From Enterobacter asburiae (GTDB lineage: Bacteria > Pseudomonadota > Gammaproteobacteria > Enterobacterales > Enterobacteriaceae), in contig NZ_VRKN01000004.1 in NCBI RefSeq assembly GCF_008080435.1, positions 401,721-465,720 on the forward strand: 64,000 nucleotides of DNA, read 5' to 3'. The notes beneath the pieces are model-generated. The model was not told the origin of the DNA and made no database searches. It saw nothing but the letters and a program-made list of their open reading frames with translations. Made by a program: the position numbers and the translations under genes. Below are positions 44,726 to 57,865 of the stretch, in pieces; positions within the stretch are counted from its first letter, which is position 1, and the number at the start of each line of letters is the position of its first letter.

Positions 44726-45943
44726 ATGTCACCCTCAGATGCCCCCATAAACTGGAAGCGTAACCTCACGGTTGCGTGGCTTGGCTGTTTTCTTACCGGC
44801 GCGGCGTTTAGCCTGGTCATGCCCTTCTTACCGCTCTACGTCGAACAGCTTGGCGTGACGGGCCACAGTGCGCTCAATATGTGGTCTGGCCTGGTATTCA
44901 GCATCACGTTTCTCTTTTCCGCGATGGCCTCGCCCTTCTGGGGCGGCCTTGCCGATCGCAAAGGCCGTAAAATCATGCTGCTGCGCTCGGCGCTGGGGAT
45001 GGCCATTATCATGGCGCTAATGGGCGTGGCGCAGAACGTCTGGCAGTTTCTGATCCTGCGCGCGCTGCTGGGCTTGCTGGGAGGATTTATTCCCAACGCG
45101 AATGCCCTGATTGCCACGCAAATGCCTCGCCATAAAAGCGGCTGGGCGCTAGGGACACTCTCCACCGGCGGCGTGAGTGGTGCTCTGCTGGGACCACTTG
45201 CCGGTGGACTACTGGCGGATAACTACGGCCTGCGCCCGGTCTTTTTCATCACCGCCAGCGTACTTTTCCTGTGCTTTATCGTCACCCTGCTCTGTATTCG
45301 TGAAAACTTCACGCCTGTCGCCAAAAAAGAGATGCTCCACGCCAGAGAGGTACTGACCTCGCTTAAAAATCCCAGACTGGTGCTGAGCCTGTTCGTGACG
45401 ACCATGATTATTCAGGTGGCCACCGGGTCGATTGCCCCTATTCTGACGCTGTACGTTCGCGATCTGGCGGGTAATGTCAGCAATATTGCGTTCATCAGCG
45501 GGCTGATTGCGTCCGTGCCAGGCGTCGCGGCGCTGCTTAGCGCCCCGAAGCTGGGAAAACTGGGGGACCGGGTGGGTCCGGAAAAAATCCTGATCTGCGC
45601 GCTGGTGATTTCCGTCCTGCTGCTTATCCCGATGTCGATGGTGCAAACGCCATGGCAACTGGGCATCCTGCGCTTTTTGCTGGGTGCCGCCGACGGCGCG
45701 TTGCTGCCCGCCGTACAGACCCTGCTGGTCTACAACTCCACGAACCAGATTGCGGGGCGTATTTTCAGCTATAACCAGTCATTCCGGGATATCGGTAACG
45801 TCACCGGACCGCTGCTCGGGGCCGGGATCTCCGCCAGCTTCGGTTTTCGCGCCGTCTTTATTGTGACGGCGGGCGTCGTGTTGTTCAATGCCATTTATTC
45901 ATGGTTCAGTTTATCCCGCGCGTTACGGCCCGTGACGGAATAA
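44726..45943 (+). CDS. mdtG: MFS multidrug efflux protein MdtG
   Basis: 405-residue inner-membrane pump; in E. coli it gives fosfomycin and deoxycholate resistance on overexpression and is under SoxS/Rob control. Motif A is [17 protein letters not shown] (about residues 73-89), and about 12 membrane segments are seen. I chose [13 protein letters not shown] (GCGGA before it) over an ATG four codons upstream. I could not confirm a sox box by eye. Confidence 0.95.
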   Translation: MSPSDAPINWKRNLTVAWLGCFLTGAAFSLVMPFLPLYVEQLGVTGHSALNMWSGLVFSITFLFSAMASPFWGGLADRKGRKIMLLRSALGMAIIMALMGVAQNVWQFLILRALLGLLGGFIPNANALIATQMPRHKSGWALGTLSTGGVSGALLGPLAGGLLADNYGLRPVFFITASVLFLCFIVTLLCIRENFTPVAKKEMLHAREVLTSLKNPRLVLSLFVTTMIIQVATGSIAPILTLYVRDLAGNVSNIAFISGLIASVPGVAALLSAPKLGKLGDRVGPEKILICALVISVLLLIPMSMVQTPWQLGILRFLLGAADGALLPAVQTLLVYNSTNQIAGRIFSYNQSFRDIGNVTGPLLGAGISASFGFRAVFIVTAGVVLFNAIYSWFSLSRALRPVTE

Positions 45944-46040
45944 GACGAACGCCTGACAGCTTATTTTCGCATTCATACTTGCAGGATCTTATATTCAGCT
46001 ATTATTTCCCTGAAACCTTCTGGAAAACAGGGAGACACCA

Positions 46041-46415
46041 ATGACCATGTACGCCACGCTGGAAGAAGCTATTGATGCCGCTCGTGAAGAGTTCCTCGCC
46101 GATAACCCCGGCGTTGAAGAAGAAGATGCTGACGTGCAACAACTTAATATCCAAAAATACGTTCTGCAGGATGGGGATATTATGTGGCAAGCCGAATTTT
46201 TTGCCGATGAAGGTGAAGAAGGGGAATGTTTGCCGATATTAAGTGGTGAAGGTGCGCAGGCCGTCTTTGATGGCGACTATGACGAAATCGAACTTCGGCA
46301 GGAATGGCTGGAAGAGAACACCCTGCACGAGTGGGATGAGGGCGAGTTTCAGCTCGAGCCACCTCTGGATACGGAAGAAGGGCAAACCGCAGCCGATGAG
46401 TGGGACGAGCGTTAA
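46041..46415 (+). CDS. msyB: Acidic protein MsyB
   Basis: 124-residue, very acidic cytosolic protein, rich in Asp and Glu through its whole length (EEAIDAAREEF, FDGDYDEIE, ADEWDER end). E. coli MsyB suppresses secY and secA defects when overproduced; its normal job is not known. Its stop is six bases from the converging yceK stop. Confidence 0.95.
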   Translation: MTMYATLEEAIDAAREEFLADNPGVEEEDADVQQLNIQKYVLQDGDIMWQAEFFADEGEEGECLPILSGEGAQAVFDGDYDEIELRQEWLEENTLHEWDEGEFQLEPPLDTEEGQTAADEWDER

Positions 46416-46421
46416 TTTACG

Positions 46422-46649
46422 CTATTCGTAAGGGCCGTGGCTGGCATCGATCGGCAGCAACAGCGTGTCGAAGATCAGCGAGAACGGCAGATCGAGCACG
46501 GTCAGGTAGCGCCATGCGGAATCACGGAGATCCCATTTCACGCCCGGGTAATACTGATTTCCGTGGCCTTGCCCTGGAATGGTGCGGCTGATGATACTCC
46601 CGCAGCCGCTGAGCAGGCATGCCATCATGACGACGATGATTATTCTCAT
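46422..46649 (-). CDS. yceK: Lipoprotein YceK (DUF1375)
   Basis: 75-residue predicted lipoprotein. The signal and lipobox are MRIIIVVMMACLLSGC (Cys16), then a short domain PGVKWDLRDSAWRYLTVLDL typical of DUF1375. The function is unknown. It is downstream of opgGH on the same strand but separated by a strong terminator and a REP element. Confidence 0.93.
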   Translation of the reverse strand: MRIIIVVMMACLLSGCGSIISRTIPGQGHGNQYYPGVKWDLRDSAWRYLTVLDLPFSLIFDTLLLPIDASHGPYE

Positions 46650-46660
46650 CTCTACCCTCT

Positions 46661-46692
46661 AAAAAAATACCGGCCTCACAGCCGGTATTTTA
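46661..46692 (-). terminator. Terminator of opgGH
   Basis: AAAATACCGGC / GCCGGTATTTT, 11 bp with loop CTCACA, T-run on the minus strand, about 40 bases past the opgH stop. Confidence 0.9.
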
Positions 46693-46695
46693 TCT

Positions 46696-46725
46696 GGCGG
46701 GTGGCGCTTCGCTTACCCGCCCTGC
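46696..46725. repeat. REP-type palindrome after opgH
   Basis: GGCGGGTGGCGC and GCTTACCCGCC around TTC, the same palindrome family as 33161-33193 and 61149-61180. It stands between the opgH stop and its terminator. Confidence 0.75.
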
Positions 46726-46733
46726 TTAACAAC

Positions 46734-50868
<4,135 letters not shown>

Positions 50869-51062
50869 TCAGGCAATCCGACAACATTATCACTGCTTTG
50901 TTCAGCTGCTGGCTCATGGATTAAGCAAATGAAAGAACCCGCTATTCACTTTGCGTGCTTATCCTGGAGACAGGGTGTCGGTCTTGGTGTAGGGTTGGCT
51001 TCGAATGTAACCATTATGAGTCTTAGGGATAAGGCGAAAAGTCTGAGAATGCACAACGTTAT

Positions 51063-52202
51063 ATGAGCACAACACCAATACAACGGGAATATTTCCTCGA
51101 CTCGATCCGGGCATGGCTGATGCTATTGGGGATCCCCTTTCACATTTCACTGATTTACTCCAGCCACACCTGGCACGTGAATAGCCAGATGCCCTCCTGG
51201 TGGCTGACGCTGTTTAATGACTTTATTCACGCCTTCCGTATGCAGGTGTTCTTCGTCATATCTGGCTATTTTTCTTACATGCTGTTTCTGCGATACCCGC
51301 TCAAGCGCTGGTGGAAAGTGCGCGTAGAGCGCGTGGGGATCCCCATGCTGACCGCAATTCCGCTGCTGACGCTGCCTCAATTCATTATGTTGCAATACGT
51401 CAAGGGCAAGGCGGAGAACTGGCCGAATCTTACGCTGTATGAAAAGTACAATACGCTGGTCTGGGAGCTGGTGTCTCACCTGTGGTTCCTGCTGGTCCTG
51501 GTGGTGCTCACAACGGTGAGTCTGTTGATTTTCAGCCGCCTGCGCCACCATCTGAGTACGAAAGTCGACACCTTTTTCGCCAACGTTACGATGGGCAAAC
51601 TGTCAGTGCTTTTCTTGCTGTTGGGGATTGCCTATGCCGCCGTGCGACGGACCCTGTTTATCGTCTACCCGCCGATTTTGAGCGACGGGTTATTTAATTT
51701 TGTGGTGATGCAGTCCCTGTTCTACATTCCGTTCTTTTTAATCGGCGCGCTGGCCTTTATTCATCCGAAGCTTAAATCGCTGTTTGTCACCCCGTCACCG
51801 TGGTGCGCGCTCGGAGCCACCCTCGCGTTCGCGGCCTATCTTCTGAATCAGCGCTACGGCAGCGGCGACGCCTGGATGTATGAAACGGAAAGCGTGATCA
51901 CCATGCTGTTGGGCCTGTGGATGGTGAACGTGGTATTCGCGTTGGGCCACCGTTTGCTGAACTTTAAGTCCAGCCGCGTGACCTACTTCGTTAATGCTTC
52001 ACTGTTTATCTATCTGGTGCATCACCCGTTGACGCTTTTCTTCGGGGCTTACATCACACCGCACATCGCCTCCAACACGCTGGGCTTCTTTACCGGGCTG
52101 GTGTTTGTTGTGGGGGTGGCGATCGTACTCTACGAAATCCATCTGCGGATCCCGCTCCTGCGTTTCCTCTTTTCAGGAAAACCACAGGCAAAAGCCTCAT
52201 AA
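51063..52202 (+). CDS. opgC: Glucan succinyltransferase OpgC
   Basis: 379-residue acyltransferase-3 family membrane protein that adds succinyl groups to periplasmic glucans, giving them negative charge. It has about ten membrane segments. It starts [20 protein letters not shown], where the [10 protein letters not shown] motif is a family mark, and [10 protein letters not shown] carries the conserved His. It is divergent from opgGH and followed by a convergent terminator. Confidence 0.96.
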   Translation: MSTTPIQREYFLDSIRAWLMLLGIPFHISLIYSSHTWHVNSQMPSWWLTLFNDFIHAFRMQVFFVISGYFSYMLFLRYPLKRWWKVRVERVGIPMLTAIPLLTLPQFIMLQYVKGKAENWPNLTLYEKYNTLVWELVSHLWFLLVLVVLTTVSLLIFSRLRHHLSTKVDTFFANVTMGKLSVLFLLLGIAYAAVRRTLFIVYPPILSDGLFNFVVMQSLFYIPFFLIGALAFIHPKLKSLFVTPSPWCALGATLAFAAYLLNQRYGSGDAWMYETESVITMLLGLWMVNVVFALGHRLLNFKSSRVTYFVNASLFIYLVHHPLTLFFGAYITPHIASNTLGFFTGLVFVVGVAIVLYEIHLRIPLLRFLFSGKPQAKAS

Positions 52203-52207
52203 ACTAC

Positions 52208-52234
52208 GCGGCGCACCAGATGCGCCGCATTTGC
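52208..52234. terminator. Convergent terminator between opgC and ymdB
   Basis: GCGGCGCA / TGCGCCGC with loop CCAGA, then ATTTGCTT. Confidence 0.7.
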
Positions 52235-52235
52235 T

Positions 52236-52778
52236 TCAGCTCTCCAGCTCTTGTCTGCGCTGAGTCAGAAGCCGCTGATAAAGATGCATGGTGTCGTCGT
52301 CGAAACAGACAAAAATCACCTTCTCTGGCAGCGGTTTTAAAGACAGATAACGGTAAACGGTTTCTACGGCGATCGTTGCGGCGGCGGCCTTAGGGTAACC
52401 ATACACGCCGGTGCTGATGGCCGGGAACGCCATCGTTTTATAACCGTTGTCGGCGGCCAGTCGCAAACAGTTCCGGTAAGCCTCTTCCAGAATACTCGCT
52501 TCGTGCTGGTCCCCGCCATGCCAGACGGGCCCTACGGCGTGAATAACCGCTCTGGCAGGCAGATTGCCCGCAAGCGTAATCACTGCGTGACCGGGAGGAC
52601 ATTCGCCCTGCTGTTGCCGCACGGTTTTACAGGCTTCCAGCAACTGCGGTCCGGCAGCCCGGTGGATAGCCCCGTCCACACCGCCTCCCCCCATCAGGGA
52701 TGGATTGGCCGCATTGACGATGACGTCGACGTGCATTGTCGTAATATCGCCATGCATAATTTCAATTTGCGGTTTCAT
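52236..52778 (-). CDS. ymdB: O-acetyl-ADP-ribose deacetylase, RNase III regulator YmdB
   Basis: 180-residue macrodomain protein. E. coli YmdB hydrolyses O-acetyl-ADP-ribose and inhibits RNase III under stress; it also influences biofilm. [20 protein letters not shown] and [12 protein letters not shown] are the ADP-ribose-binding loops, with the active Asp in GGVDGAIH. I chose [13 protein letters not shown]. It lies downstream of the curli csgBAC operon and the small pilin-like gene. Confidence 0.95.
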   Translation of the reverse strand: MKPQIEIMHGDITTMHVDVIVNAANPSLMGGGGVDGAIHRAAGPQLLEACKTVRQQQGECPPGHAVITLAGNLPARAVIHAVGPVWHGGDQHEASILEEAYRNCLRLAADNGYKTMAFPAISTGVYGYPKAAAATIAVETVYRYLSLKPLPEKVIFVCFDDDTMHLYQRLLTQRRQELES

Positions 52779-52883
52779 AAAGCCCCTCTGCAACCCGCCT
52801 TTTCCTTAAGTGTATCGCAGAGGAGCCTGGGAGAAAAAACTATCAGAAAAAATCCTCTTCCACCGCAGGGCGGGAGAGGCGCA

Positions 52884-53204
52884 TTAGCGATACTGGATTT
52901 CGACAACCGCGAGCGTTTTTTCAGGATTAAGGTATTTCATATTGAGCGTCGCCAGGCTTGAGTCGCTGACTTTCCCGTTAAGCGCCTCTTCATAGCTGAC
53001 CATACGCGTTTGCATACGGTTATTATTTGGACATGACATTGCAAACTGTTGCTTCTGCGGAGTGACTTCGCAGGGGTCTGCGACAATGGCACCGCGAAAA
53101 TGAATGACACCACCGTCAACAACTGTGGCCGAATAAGCCGGGATACTCAAAGCAGAAACGACCAAACCCAGACCTGCCACGAGTCGAGCAAAATAGTTGT
53201 TCAT
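52884..53204 (-). CDS. Small secreted pilin-like protein (ymdA position)
   Basis: 106 residues with a Sec signal (MNNYFARLVAGLGLVVSALS, probably cut before TVVDGG). The mature part has the chaperone-usher pilin start pattern GVIHFRGAIVADPC, a second cysteine (FAMSCPNN) and an end pattern VVEIQYR like pilin C-termini. At about 80 mature residues it is much shorter than a normal pilin domain. GAGGAG precedes the ATG. It occupies the place of E. coli ymdA between csgC and ymdB, but I cannot confirm homology from memory, so I give no symbol. Its function is unknown. Confidence 0.8.
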   Translation of the reverse strand: MNNYFARLVAGLGLVVSALSIPAYSATVVDGGVIHFRGAIVADPCEVTPQKQQFAMSCPNNNRMQTRMVSYEEALNGKVSDSSLATLNMKYLNPEKTLAVVEIQYR

Positions 53205-53368
53205 TATAGGTACTCCTCAATGAAAATCGTCCATGAGGGGTAAACGCGCTTCATTTATTATGGCAAACGAAGTTTCACGTTACGGAACATAACGACCTGG
53301 TCCCTGATATCAGCATAGCTCAACGGCACAGACCCGCCACATTCGCAACACATTGATTTTAGAAGTGT

Positions 53369-53701
53369 TTATAGCGAACGTTCTGCTGGCGACCACTGTT
53401 GTGATAAATGGAGCGATTTACCGTCTGAAACGGTGACAACGATTTTTACCGTGTCTCCCGCGCTAATATTTAAACTCAAGCGCATTAAATCAATCGTCTG
53501 ATTAGCGGGTATAAAAAGTGTGTTTTGCTGTCGGGAAGAACTTTGTCCCCCCTGCCCTTCTCGCACAGAAACAATCTGGACCTGACAATCACACGATTGC
53601 GCCAGAGTGACCTGCGGAATAATGGTGGTCATATTTTCCTGCTGGGAGGTTTTGAAGGTTATCTGGCTGGAAAGGGCGGCAAGTAGAATTAAGGTATTCA
53701 T
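53369..53701 (-). CDS. csgC: Curli assembly protein CsgC
   Basis: 110-residue periplasmic Ig-like protein that stops CsgA from forming amyloid inside the cell. The N-terminal MNTLILLAALSSQ is the signal, and the CXC motif is in AQSCDCQVQIV. SLNISAGDTVKIVVTVSDG is the conserved beta-strand part. A longer in-frame start exists but would reach into csgA and pass through a strong hairpin, so I chose 53701. It is the last gene of csgBAC. Confidence 0.95.
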   Translation of the reverse strand: MNTLILLAALSSQITFKTSQQENMTTIIPQVTLAQSCDCQVQIVSVREGQGGQSSSRQQNTLFIPANQTIDLMRLSLNISAGDTVKIVVTVSDGKSLHLSQQWSPAERSL

Positions 53702-53713
53702 GATGAACTCCCG

Positions 53714-53744
53714 AAAAAAAACAGGGCTGATGCCCTGTTTTTTT
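53714..53744 (-). terminator. Hairpin between csgA and csgC
   Basis: ACAGGGC / GCCCTGT with loop TGAT flanked by A8 and T7 runs, so it is effective in either direction. It should end most csgBA transcripts before csgC, leaving CsgC at a low level. Confidence 0.9.
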
Positions 53745-53762
53745 GTAGCACAGATTTCAGTA

Positions 53763-54215
53763 TCAGTACTGATGAGCTGATGCGTGGTTACCAAAACCGA
53801 TCTGGGTAACGTTGACAGTCGAGTTGGAAGCAGTCTGGTCTACCAGTGCACCGTTAAAGCCGCCGGACTGGCTAACATTCATAACGGATTTTTTACTGTT
53901 CCACTGATCAAGTGTCGCACTGTTGCCAAAACCGTTCTGGGTCAGGTTGATTTTACTGTCATCAGAACCCTGGCCAACGTCAGCACCGTTACCGCCACCT
54001 GTCTGGCTAATATTCATGACGGAATTTCTGGCGTCTGTCTGCAGGGCAACCGCGGAGTTACCGCCACCGTTCTGATAAATATTCAGGGTTGAATTTGGAC
54101 CACTGTCTCCACCATGACCATGCCCATGACCCCATCCGCCCTGATTAATAGAACCCGCCATAGCACTACCAGAAACTACGATTGCTGCAAGTGCTGCCAC
54201 TTTGATAAATTTCAT
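53763..54215 (-). CDS. csgA: Major curli subunit CsgA
   Basis: 150-residue secreted amyloid subunit. The signal is MKFIKVAALAAIVVSGSAMA. The CsgG-targeting N-terminal segment is unusual: GSINQGGWGHGHGHGGDSGP. Five repeats of the S-X5-Q-X-G-X-G-N-X-A-X3-Q type follow (STLNIYQ, SVMNISQ, SKINLTQ, SVMNVSQ, STVNVTQ starts), ending HASAHQY. Some positions vary, for example GGFNGA in repeat 4. It is nucleated by CsgB, coded 41 bases upstream. Confidence 0.98.
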   Translation of the reverse strand: MKFIKVAALAAIVVSGSAMAGSINQGGWGHGHGHGGDSGPNSTLNIYQNGGGNSAVALQTDARNSVMNISQTGGGNGADVGQGSDDSKINLTQNGFGNSATLDQWNSKKSVMNVSQSGGFNGALVDQTASNSTVNVTQIGFGNHASAHQY

Positions 54216-54256
54216 GGTAAACCCCCATCGGATTGATTAAAGTCGTCGCGAAAGCG

Positions 54257-54712
54257 CTAATGTTGAATAACGTTAATAGCCATTTGCGACTGTTTCTGCA
54301 CTACAACTGCGTTTTTCTGCGTACCGTATTGCGTAATATTTGCTCTATTACCCGACCCTTGCTGGATAATTTTCGCGCTATTACCGTATCCATCTTGCGT
54401 AATGCCTGCATCATTCGCGTTACCGCTCTGATCGATCCAGGCTATATTGTAACTCCCTGATTGATCAACTCTCGCTCTGTTGCCTGCCCCATCCTGGGAA
54501 ACAATGGATAAGAGTTTTGAACCGTCCTGGCGAACCTGAGCGTCATTGAAAACGCCCCGTTGACCAATAATGGCTGCCTGATTTAGTGATGAAAGACTTA
54601 ATTCGTTAACCGCAAAGTTATATTCAGCATTTGCCAAGTCTGAATTAGCCGCGGCTACAAATCCAGGCGCACCCAGTAATGTAAACATCATAATTAACGA
54701 TGCGTTTTTCAT
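54257..54712 (-). CDS. csgB: Curli nucleator CsgB
   Basis: 151-residue minor curlin that anchors to the cell surface and starts CsgA polymerisation. The signal is MKNASLIMMFTLLGAPGFVAA. The repeats are Gln/Asn/Gly-rich (NQAAIIGQRG, SIVSQDGAGN, AWIDQSGNAN, AKIIQQGSGN). The last one is basic and lacks the normal pattern (VVVQKQSQMAINVIQH), as needed for surface attachment in E. coli. It is the first gene of csgBAC and is under CsgD. Confidence 0.97.
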   Translation of the reverse strand: MKNASLIMMFTLLGAPGFVAAANSDLANAEYNFAVNELSLSSLNQAAIIGQRGVFNDAQVRQDGSKLLSIVSQDGAGNRARVDQSGSYNIAWIDQSGNANDAGITQDGYGNSAKIIQQGSGNRANITQYGTQKNAVVVQKQSQMAINVIQH

Positions 54713-54837
54713 GTTGTCACCCTGGACCTGGCTATTTAATCACGCCATAACCGTATAACACTGTTACTTGTTAAAACGACTCGTATTGTGTTAACGCGTC
54801 GTTACGGTGAAGAGTATGTCCGCTGAAACATTTTAAA

Positions 54838-54848
54838 TATCTCACCCG
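54838..54848 (-). promoter_or_regulatory. CsgD box of csgBAC
   Basis: The minus strand reads CGGGTGAGATA, a full match to the reported CsgD motif CGGGKGAGNKA, 126 bases before the csgB start. This is the position expected upstream of the csgBA promoter. Confidence 0.85.
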
Positions 54849-55268
54849 CGCGGCTTATTTTTATTTATCGGATCACCACAAAGTCGTAATTTACATCAAA
54901 AATCACTTTAATCAGGCCAGCTTATATTTTTTATTAAAAGTGTCTTGCGTTCGGGTTGTACAACGAGATGAAGGCTGTCCACGCGTCCTCCCGGGTTGTT
55001 TAAACGTAACGGCAGGAGAACAATTTTTCTCAGTGCGTGACACGGAACCTGTTTTCTTAAGCCAGGCACTCGCTCATTTGTGGACTTAGAAATAATCTGC
55101 AACTCATACTTAATTATCGTTTTAAAAAAATAACAAATAACCTTAAAAATCAAATCATTAAAAATATTTGTATGATTTTTAAAATCTGTGCACATCTATT
55201 TATGTGTACAACTTTCTCATCAATTCTCGCCATTCATCACAACTTAATTTCACAAATTAATATTGATT

Positions 55269-55291
55269 TTTACATCCTGTTACACGTTTAA
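55269..55291. promoter_or_regulatory. OmpR-like site upstream of csgD
   Basis: TTTACAT, three bases, GTTACACGTTTAA resembles the OmpR D1 site of E. coli/Salmonella csgD (TTTACAT-N3-GTTACATG). It is centred about 50 bases before the inferred csgD transcription start, the activating position. Confidence 0.65.
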
Positions 55292-55316
55292 CACTTGCTT
55301 TAAACTTCGTAAAAGC

Positions 55317-55477
55317 TAGATTGAAATTAGATGTACGAAATTGGTTTTATATTTACCTCCCTGTGGAGGTTATGGTCTGATTCTACACACAGCAGTGCAA
55401 CATCTGTCAGTACTTCTGGTGTCCTCTTTTAAACAGGAGGACAGCTGCCAGGTGCCAAAAAAAAGTGGGGTTTCATC
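55317..55477 (+). promoter_or_regulatory. csgD -10 element and sRNA-target leader
   Basis: TAGATT at 55317-55322 within GCTAGATTGAAATTAGATGT matches the E. coli csgD -10 context, giving a start near 55330 and a leader of about 148 bases. The leader part CAGCAGTGCAACATCTGTCA (from 55390) and GTACTTCTGGTG agree with the E. coli sequence bound by OmrA/OmrB, McaS, RprA and GcvB. The Shine-Dalgarno is GTGGGG near 55465. Confidence 0.75.
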
Positions 55478-56128
55478 ATGTATAATGAAGTCCATAGTTT
55501 ACATGGTCATACATTACTGTTGATCACAAAACCTTCTTTGCAAGCGACAGCGTTATTACAACATTTAAAGCAATCTTTATCACTGAACGGGAAATTGCAT
55601 AATATTCAACGTTCTTTTGATGATATTGCATCTGGCAGCATCATTCTTTTCGATATGATGGAAGCTGATAAAAAGCTTATCCATTACTGGCAAGATATTT
55701 TAAGCAGGAAAAACAATAATATCCGCGTGCTATTGTTGAATACACCTGATGAATATCCTTTCAGAGATATTGAAAGCTGGCCGCATATCAATGGCGTGTT
55801 CTACGTCACTGAAGAAGAAGACCGGGTGGTAGAGGGTCTGCAAGGTATATTGCGCGGAGAGTGTTATTTTTCGCAAAAGCTTGCCAGCTATCTCATCACG
55901 CACTCCGGAAATTATCGCTATAACAGTTCAGAGTCAGCACTGCTCACGCACCGTGAGAAAGAGATCCTGAACAAGTTACGCATTGGTGCTTCAAATATTG
56001 AAATCGCCCGTTCGTTATTTATCAGCGAAAATACGGTAAAGACGCACCTTTATAATCTTTTCAAGAAGATAGCTGTGAAAAACCGAACTCAGGCTGTTTC
56101 GTGGGCAAACGATAACCTCAGGCGTTAA
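55478..56128 (+). CDS. csgD: Biofilm master regulator CsgD
   Basis: 216-residue LuxR/FixJ-type regulator that turns on csgBAC and, through a diguanylate cyclase, cellulose. The N-terminal receiver-like domain lacks a normal phospho-Asp set. The C-terminal helix-turn-helix is [20 protein letters not shown] and [20 protein letters not shown] (about residues 150-195). The length and C-terminal half are nearly identical to E. coli. It is the first gene of csgDEFG. Confidence 0.98.
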   Translation: MYNEVHSLHGHTLLLITKPSLQATALLQHLKQSLSLNGKLHNIQRSFDDIASGSIILFDMMEADKKLIHYWQDILSRKNNNIRVLLLNTPDEYPFRDIESWPHINGVFYVTEEEDRVVEGLQGILRGECYFSQKLASYLITHSGNYRYNSSESALLTHREKEILNKLRIGASNIEIARSLFISENTVKTHLYNLFKKIAVKNRTQAVSWANDNLRR

Positions 56129-56132
56129 TCAC

Positions 56133-56522
56133 ATGAAGCGCACATTGAGTTGGATCGCCGCAGCGAGTTTTCTGCTCGCTGCTGGGAATCTGAAGGCCGT
56201 CGAGGTCGAAGTTCCCGGATTGTTAACAGACCACACTGTCTCATCGGTCGGGCACAGTTTTTACCGCGCCTTCAGTGACAAATGGGACAGTAAATACACG
56301 GGTAATATAACAATCAACGAGCGGCCCAGTGCACGATGGGGAAGTTGGATAACAATAACGGCTAATCAGTACGTTATTTATCAAACGTTCTTATTCCCCA
56401 CCAAAATAGACTTCGATAAAAACGTAGCCTTAGCACTGGCACAATCTGAAGACGCTATTAATCGCCTGCAAATAGATAAAGCCCTATTAAGCACCCGCGA
56501 TTTAGCAAAAGATGAATTCTAG
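56133..56522 (+). CDS. csgE: Curli secretion adaptor CsgE
   Basis: 129-residue periplasmic protein that caps the CsgG channel and brings CsgA to it. The signal is [22 protein letters not shown]. The mature part [20 protein letters not shown] and [14 protein letters not shown] are conserved. The gene begins four bases after csgD. Confidence 0.97.
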   Translation: MKRTLSWIAAASFLLAAGNLKAVEVEVPGLLTDHTVSSVGHSFYRAFSDKWDSKYTGNITINERPSARWGSWITITANQYVIYQTFLFPTKIDFDKNVALALAQSEDAINRLQIDKALLSTRDLAKDEF

Positions 56523-56545
56523 CGAACCGATATCTGGAGGTTGTC

Positions 56546-56959
56546 ATGCGTATTGCATATGCAGTTGTTTCGATAATGCTGATAACACCCATAAGCTGGG
56601 CCGGAAACATGACGTTTCAGTTCCGTAACCCTAACTTTGGTGGTAACCCTAACAACGGCGCTTTCCTGCTGAATGAAGCTCAGGCGCAAAACTCCTACAA
56701 AGATCCAAGCTATAAGAATTTTAGCGTTGATACCCCGTCCGCGCTGGACAACTTCACTCAGGCCATCCAGTCGCAGATTTTGGGTGGTTTGCTCACCAAC
56801 ATTAATACCGGTAAACCCGGCCGAATGGTGACCAACGACTTTATCGTTGATATCGCCAATACTGACGGACAGCTTCAGTTGAACGTGACCGATCGTAAAA
56901 CCGGAAAAATCTCCACCATCCAGGTTTCCGGTCTACAAAGTAATTCAACTGACTTTTAA
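56546..56959 (+). CDS. csgF: Curli assembly protein CsgF
   Basis: 137-residue secreted protein that binds the outer mouth of CsgG and links CsgB to the surface. The signal is [19 protein letters not shown]; the mature N-terminus [19 protein letters not shown] is the part that sits in the CsgG pore in E. coli. GGAGG before the ATG gives strong translation. Confidence 0.97.
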   Translation: MRIAYAVVSIMLITPISWAGNMTFQFRNPNFGGNPNNGAFLLNEAQAQNSYKDPSYKNFSVDTPSALDNFTQAIQSQILGGLLTNINTGKPGRMVTNDFIVDIANTDGQLQLNVTDRKTGKISTIQVSGLQSNSTDF

Positions 56960-56985
56960 ACAATAGCTAAATAAGGACAACGATC

Positions 56986-57819
56986 ATGCAGCGCTTCCTG
57001 ATATTTGTTGCAGTGTGCTTATTGAGCGGTTGTTTAACTGCTCCACCTAAAGAAGCTGCAAAACCTACATTAATGCCTCGGGCCCAGAGTTATCGTGATT
57101 TAACGCATTTACCTTCCCCTACCGGGAAAATATTTGTCTCCGTATACAACATTCAGGATGAAACCGGGCAATTCAAGCCTTATCCGGCAAGTAACTTCTC
57201 CACCGCAGTGCCGCAAAGTGCCACCGCCATGCTGGTTACCGCGCTCAAGGATTCGCACTGGTTTATTCCGCTGGAACGACAGGGGTTACAAAACCTGTTG
57301 AATGAGCGGAAAATCATTCGTGCCGCACAGGAGAATGGCACCGTCGCGGACAATAACCGTACGCCTCTTCAGTCGCTGGCGGCAGCGAACGTGATGATTG
57401 AAGGATCGATTATTGGCTACGAAAGTAACGTTAAATCGGGTGGTGCAGGAGCACGTTACTTCGGTATCGGTGCGGATACCCAGTACCAGCTCGACCAAAT
57501 CGCCGTTAACCTGCGTGTGGTCAACGTCAGTACAGGCGAAGTGCTCTCTTCGGTGAACACCAGCAAAACCATACTGTCTTATGAAGTCCAGGCTGGGGTC
57601 TTCCGCTTCATCGATTACCAGCGTTTGCTGGAGGGTGAAATTGGCTACACCTCTAACGAGCCGGTCATGATGTGTCTGATGTCAGCCATTGAAACCGGCG
57701 TGATCTACTTAATCAATGATGGTATCGACCGCGGGCTGTGGGATCTGCAAAACAAAGCAGACGTGCAGAACCCGATACTGGTGAAATACCGCGATATGTC
57801 AGTACCTCCGGAATCCTGA
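56986..57819 (+). CDS. csgG: Curli secretion channel lipoprotein CsgG
   Basis: 277-residue outer-membrane lipoprotein; nine copies form the curli export pore. The lipobox is LLSGC (Cys16). The periplasmic ring domain (LMPRAQSYRDLTHLPSPTGK onward) and the transmembrane beta-hairpin segments (IIGYESNVKSGGAGARYFGI, TSKTILSYEVQAGVFRFIDY) are conserved. The constriction Tyr/Asn/Phe region near residues 66-71 reads FKPYPASNFSTA. It ends at a terminator. Confidence 0.98.
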   Translation: MQRFLIFVAVCLLSGCLTAPPKEAAKPTLMPRAQSYRDLTHLPSPTGKIFVSVYNIQDETGQFKPYPASNFSTAVPQSATAMLVTALKDSHWFIPLERQGLQNLLNERKIIRAAQENGTVADNNRTPLQSLAAANVMIEGSIIGYESNVKSGGAGARYFGIGADTQYQLDQIAVNLRVVNVSTGEVLSSVNTSKTILSYEVQAGVFRFIDYQRLLEGEIGYTSNEPVMMCLMSAIETGVIYLINDGIDRGLWDLQNKADVQNPILVKYRDMSVPPES

Positions 57820-57831
57820 CAGGAAGCGCAT

Positions 57832-57865
57832 AAAAAAGGCGAGAGGGTTATCTCGCCTTTTTTTA
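57832..57865. terminator. Convergent terminator between csgG and ycdZ
   Basis: AAAAAGGCGAGA / TCTCGCCTTTTT, 12 bp with loop GGGTTA and T-runs on both strands. Confidence 0.92.

Larger units (their letters stand above)
54713..55477. promoter_or_regulatory. csgB-csgD intergenic control region
   Basis: 765 bases without a gene, AT-rich with strong A/T runs around 55080-55300, about the size of the E. coli region. It carries the divergent csgBAC and csgDEFG promoters. I list separately the CsgD box, OmpR-like box, csgD -10 and leader. IHF, H-NS, RcsB and CpxR sites are expected from E. coli but I could not place them by eye. Confidence 0.85.

Noticed and set aside
53784..54740. Regular repeats in csgA and csgB as a CRISPR or tandem-repeat array
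   Set aside because: The periodicity is codon-level and gives the Ser-Gln-Gly-Asn-Gln curlin repeats; there are no identical DNA repeats with unique spacers.
54908..55195. 95-codon frame in the csgB-csgD intergenic region
   Set aside because: AT-rich, no ribosome site, no recognised homologue, and located in a region known to be regulatory in relatives.
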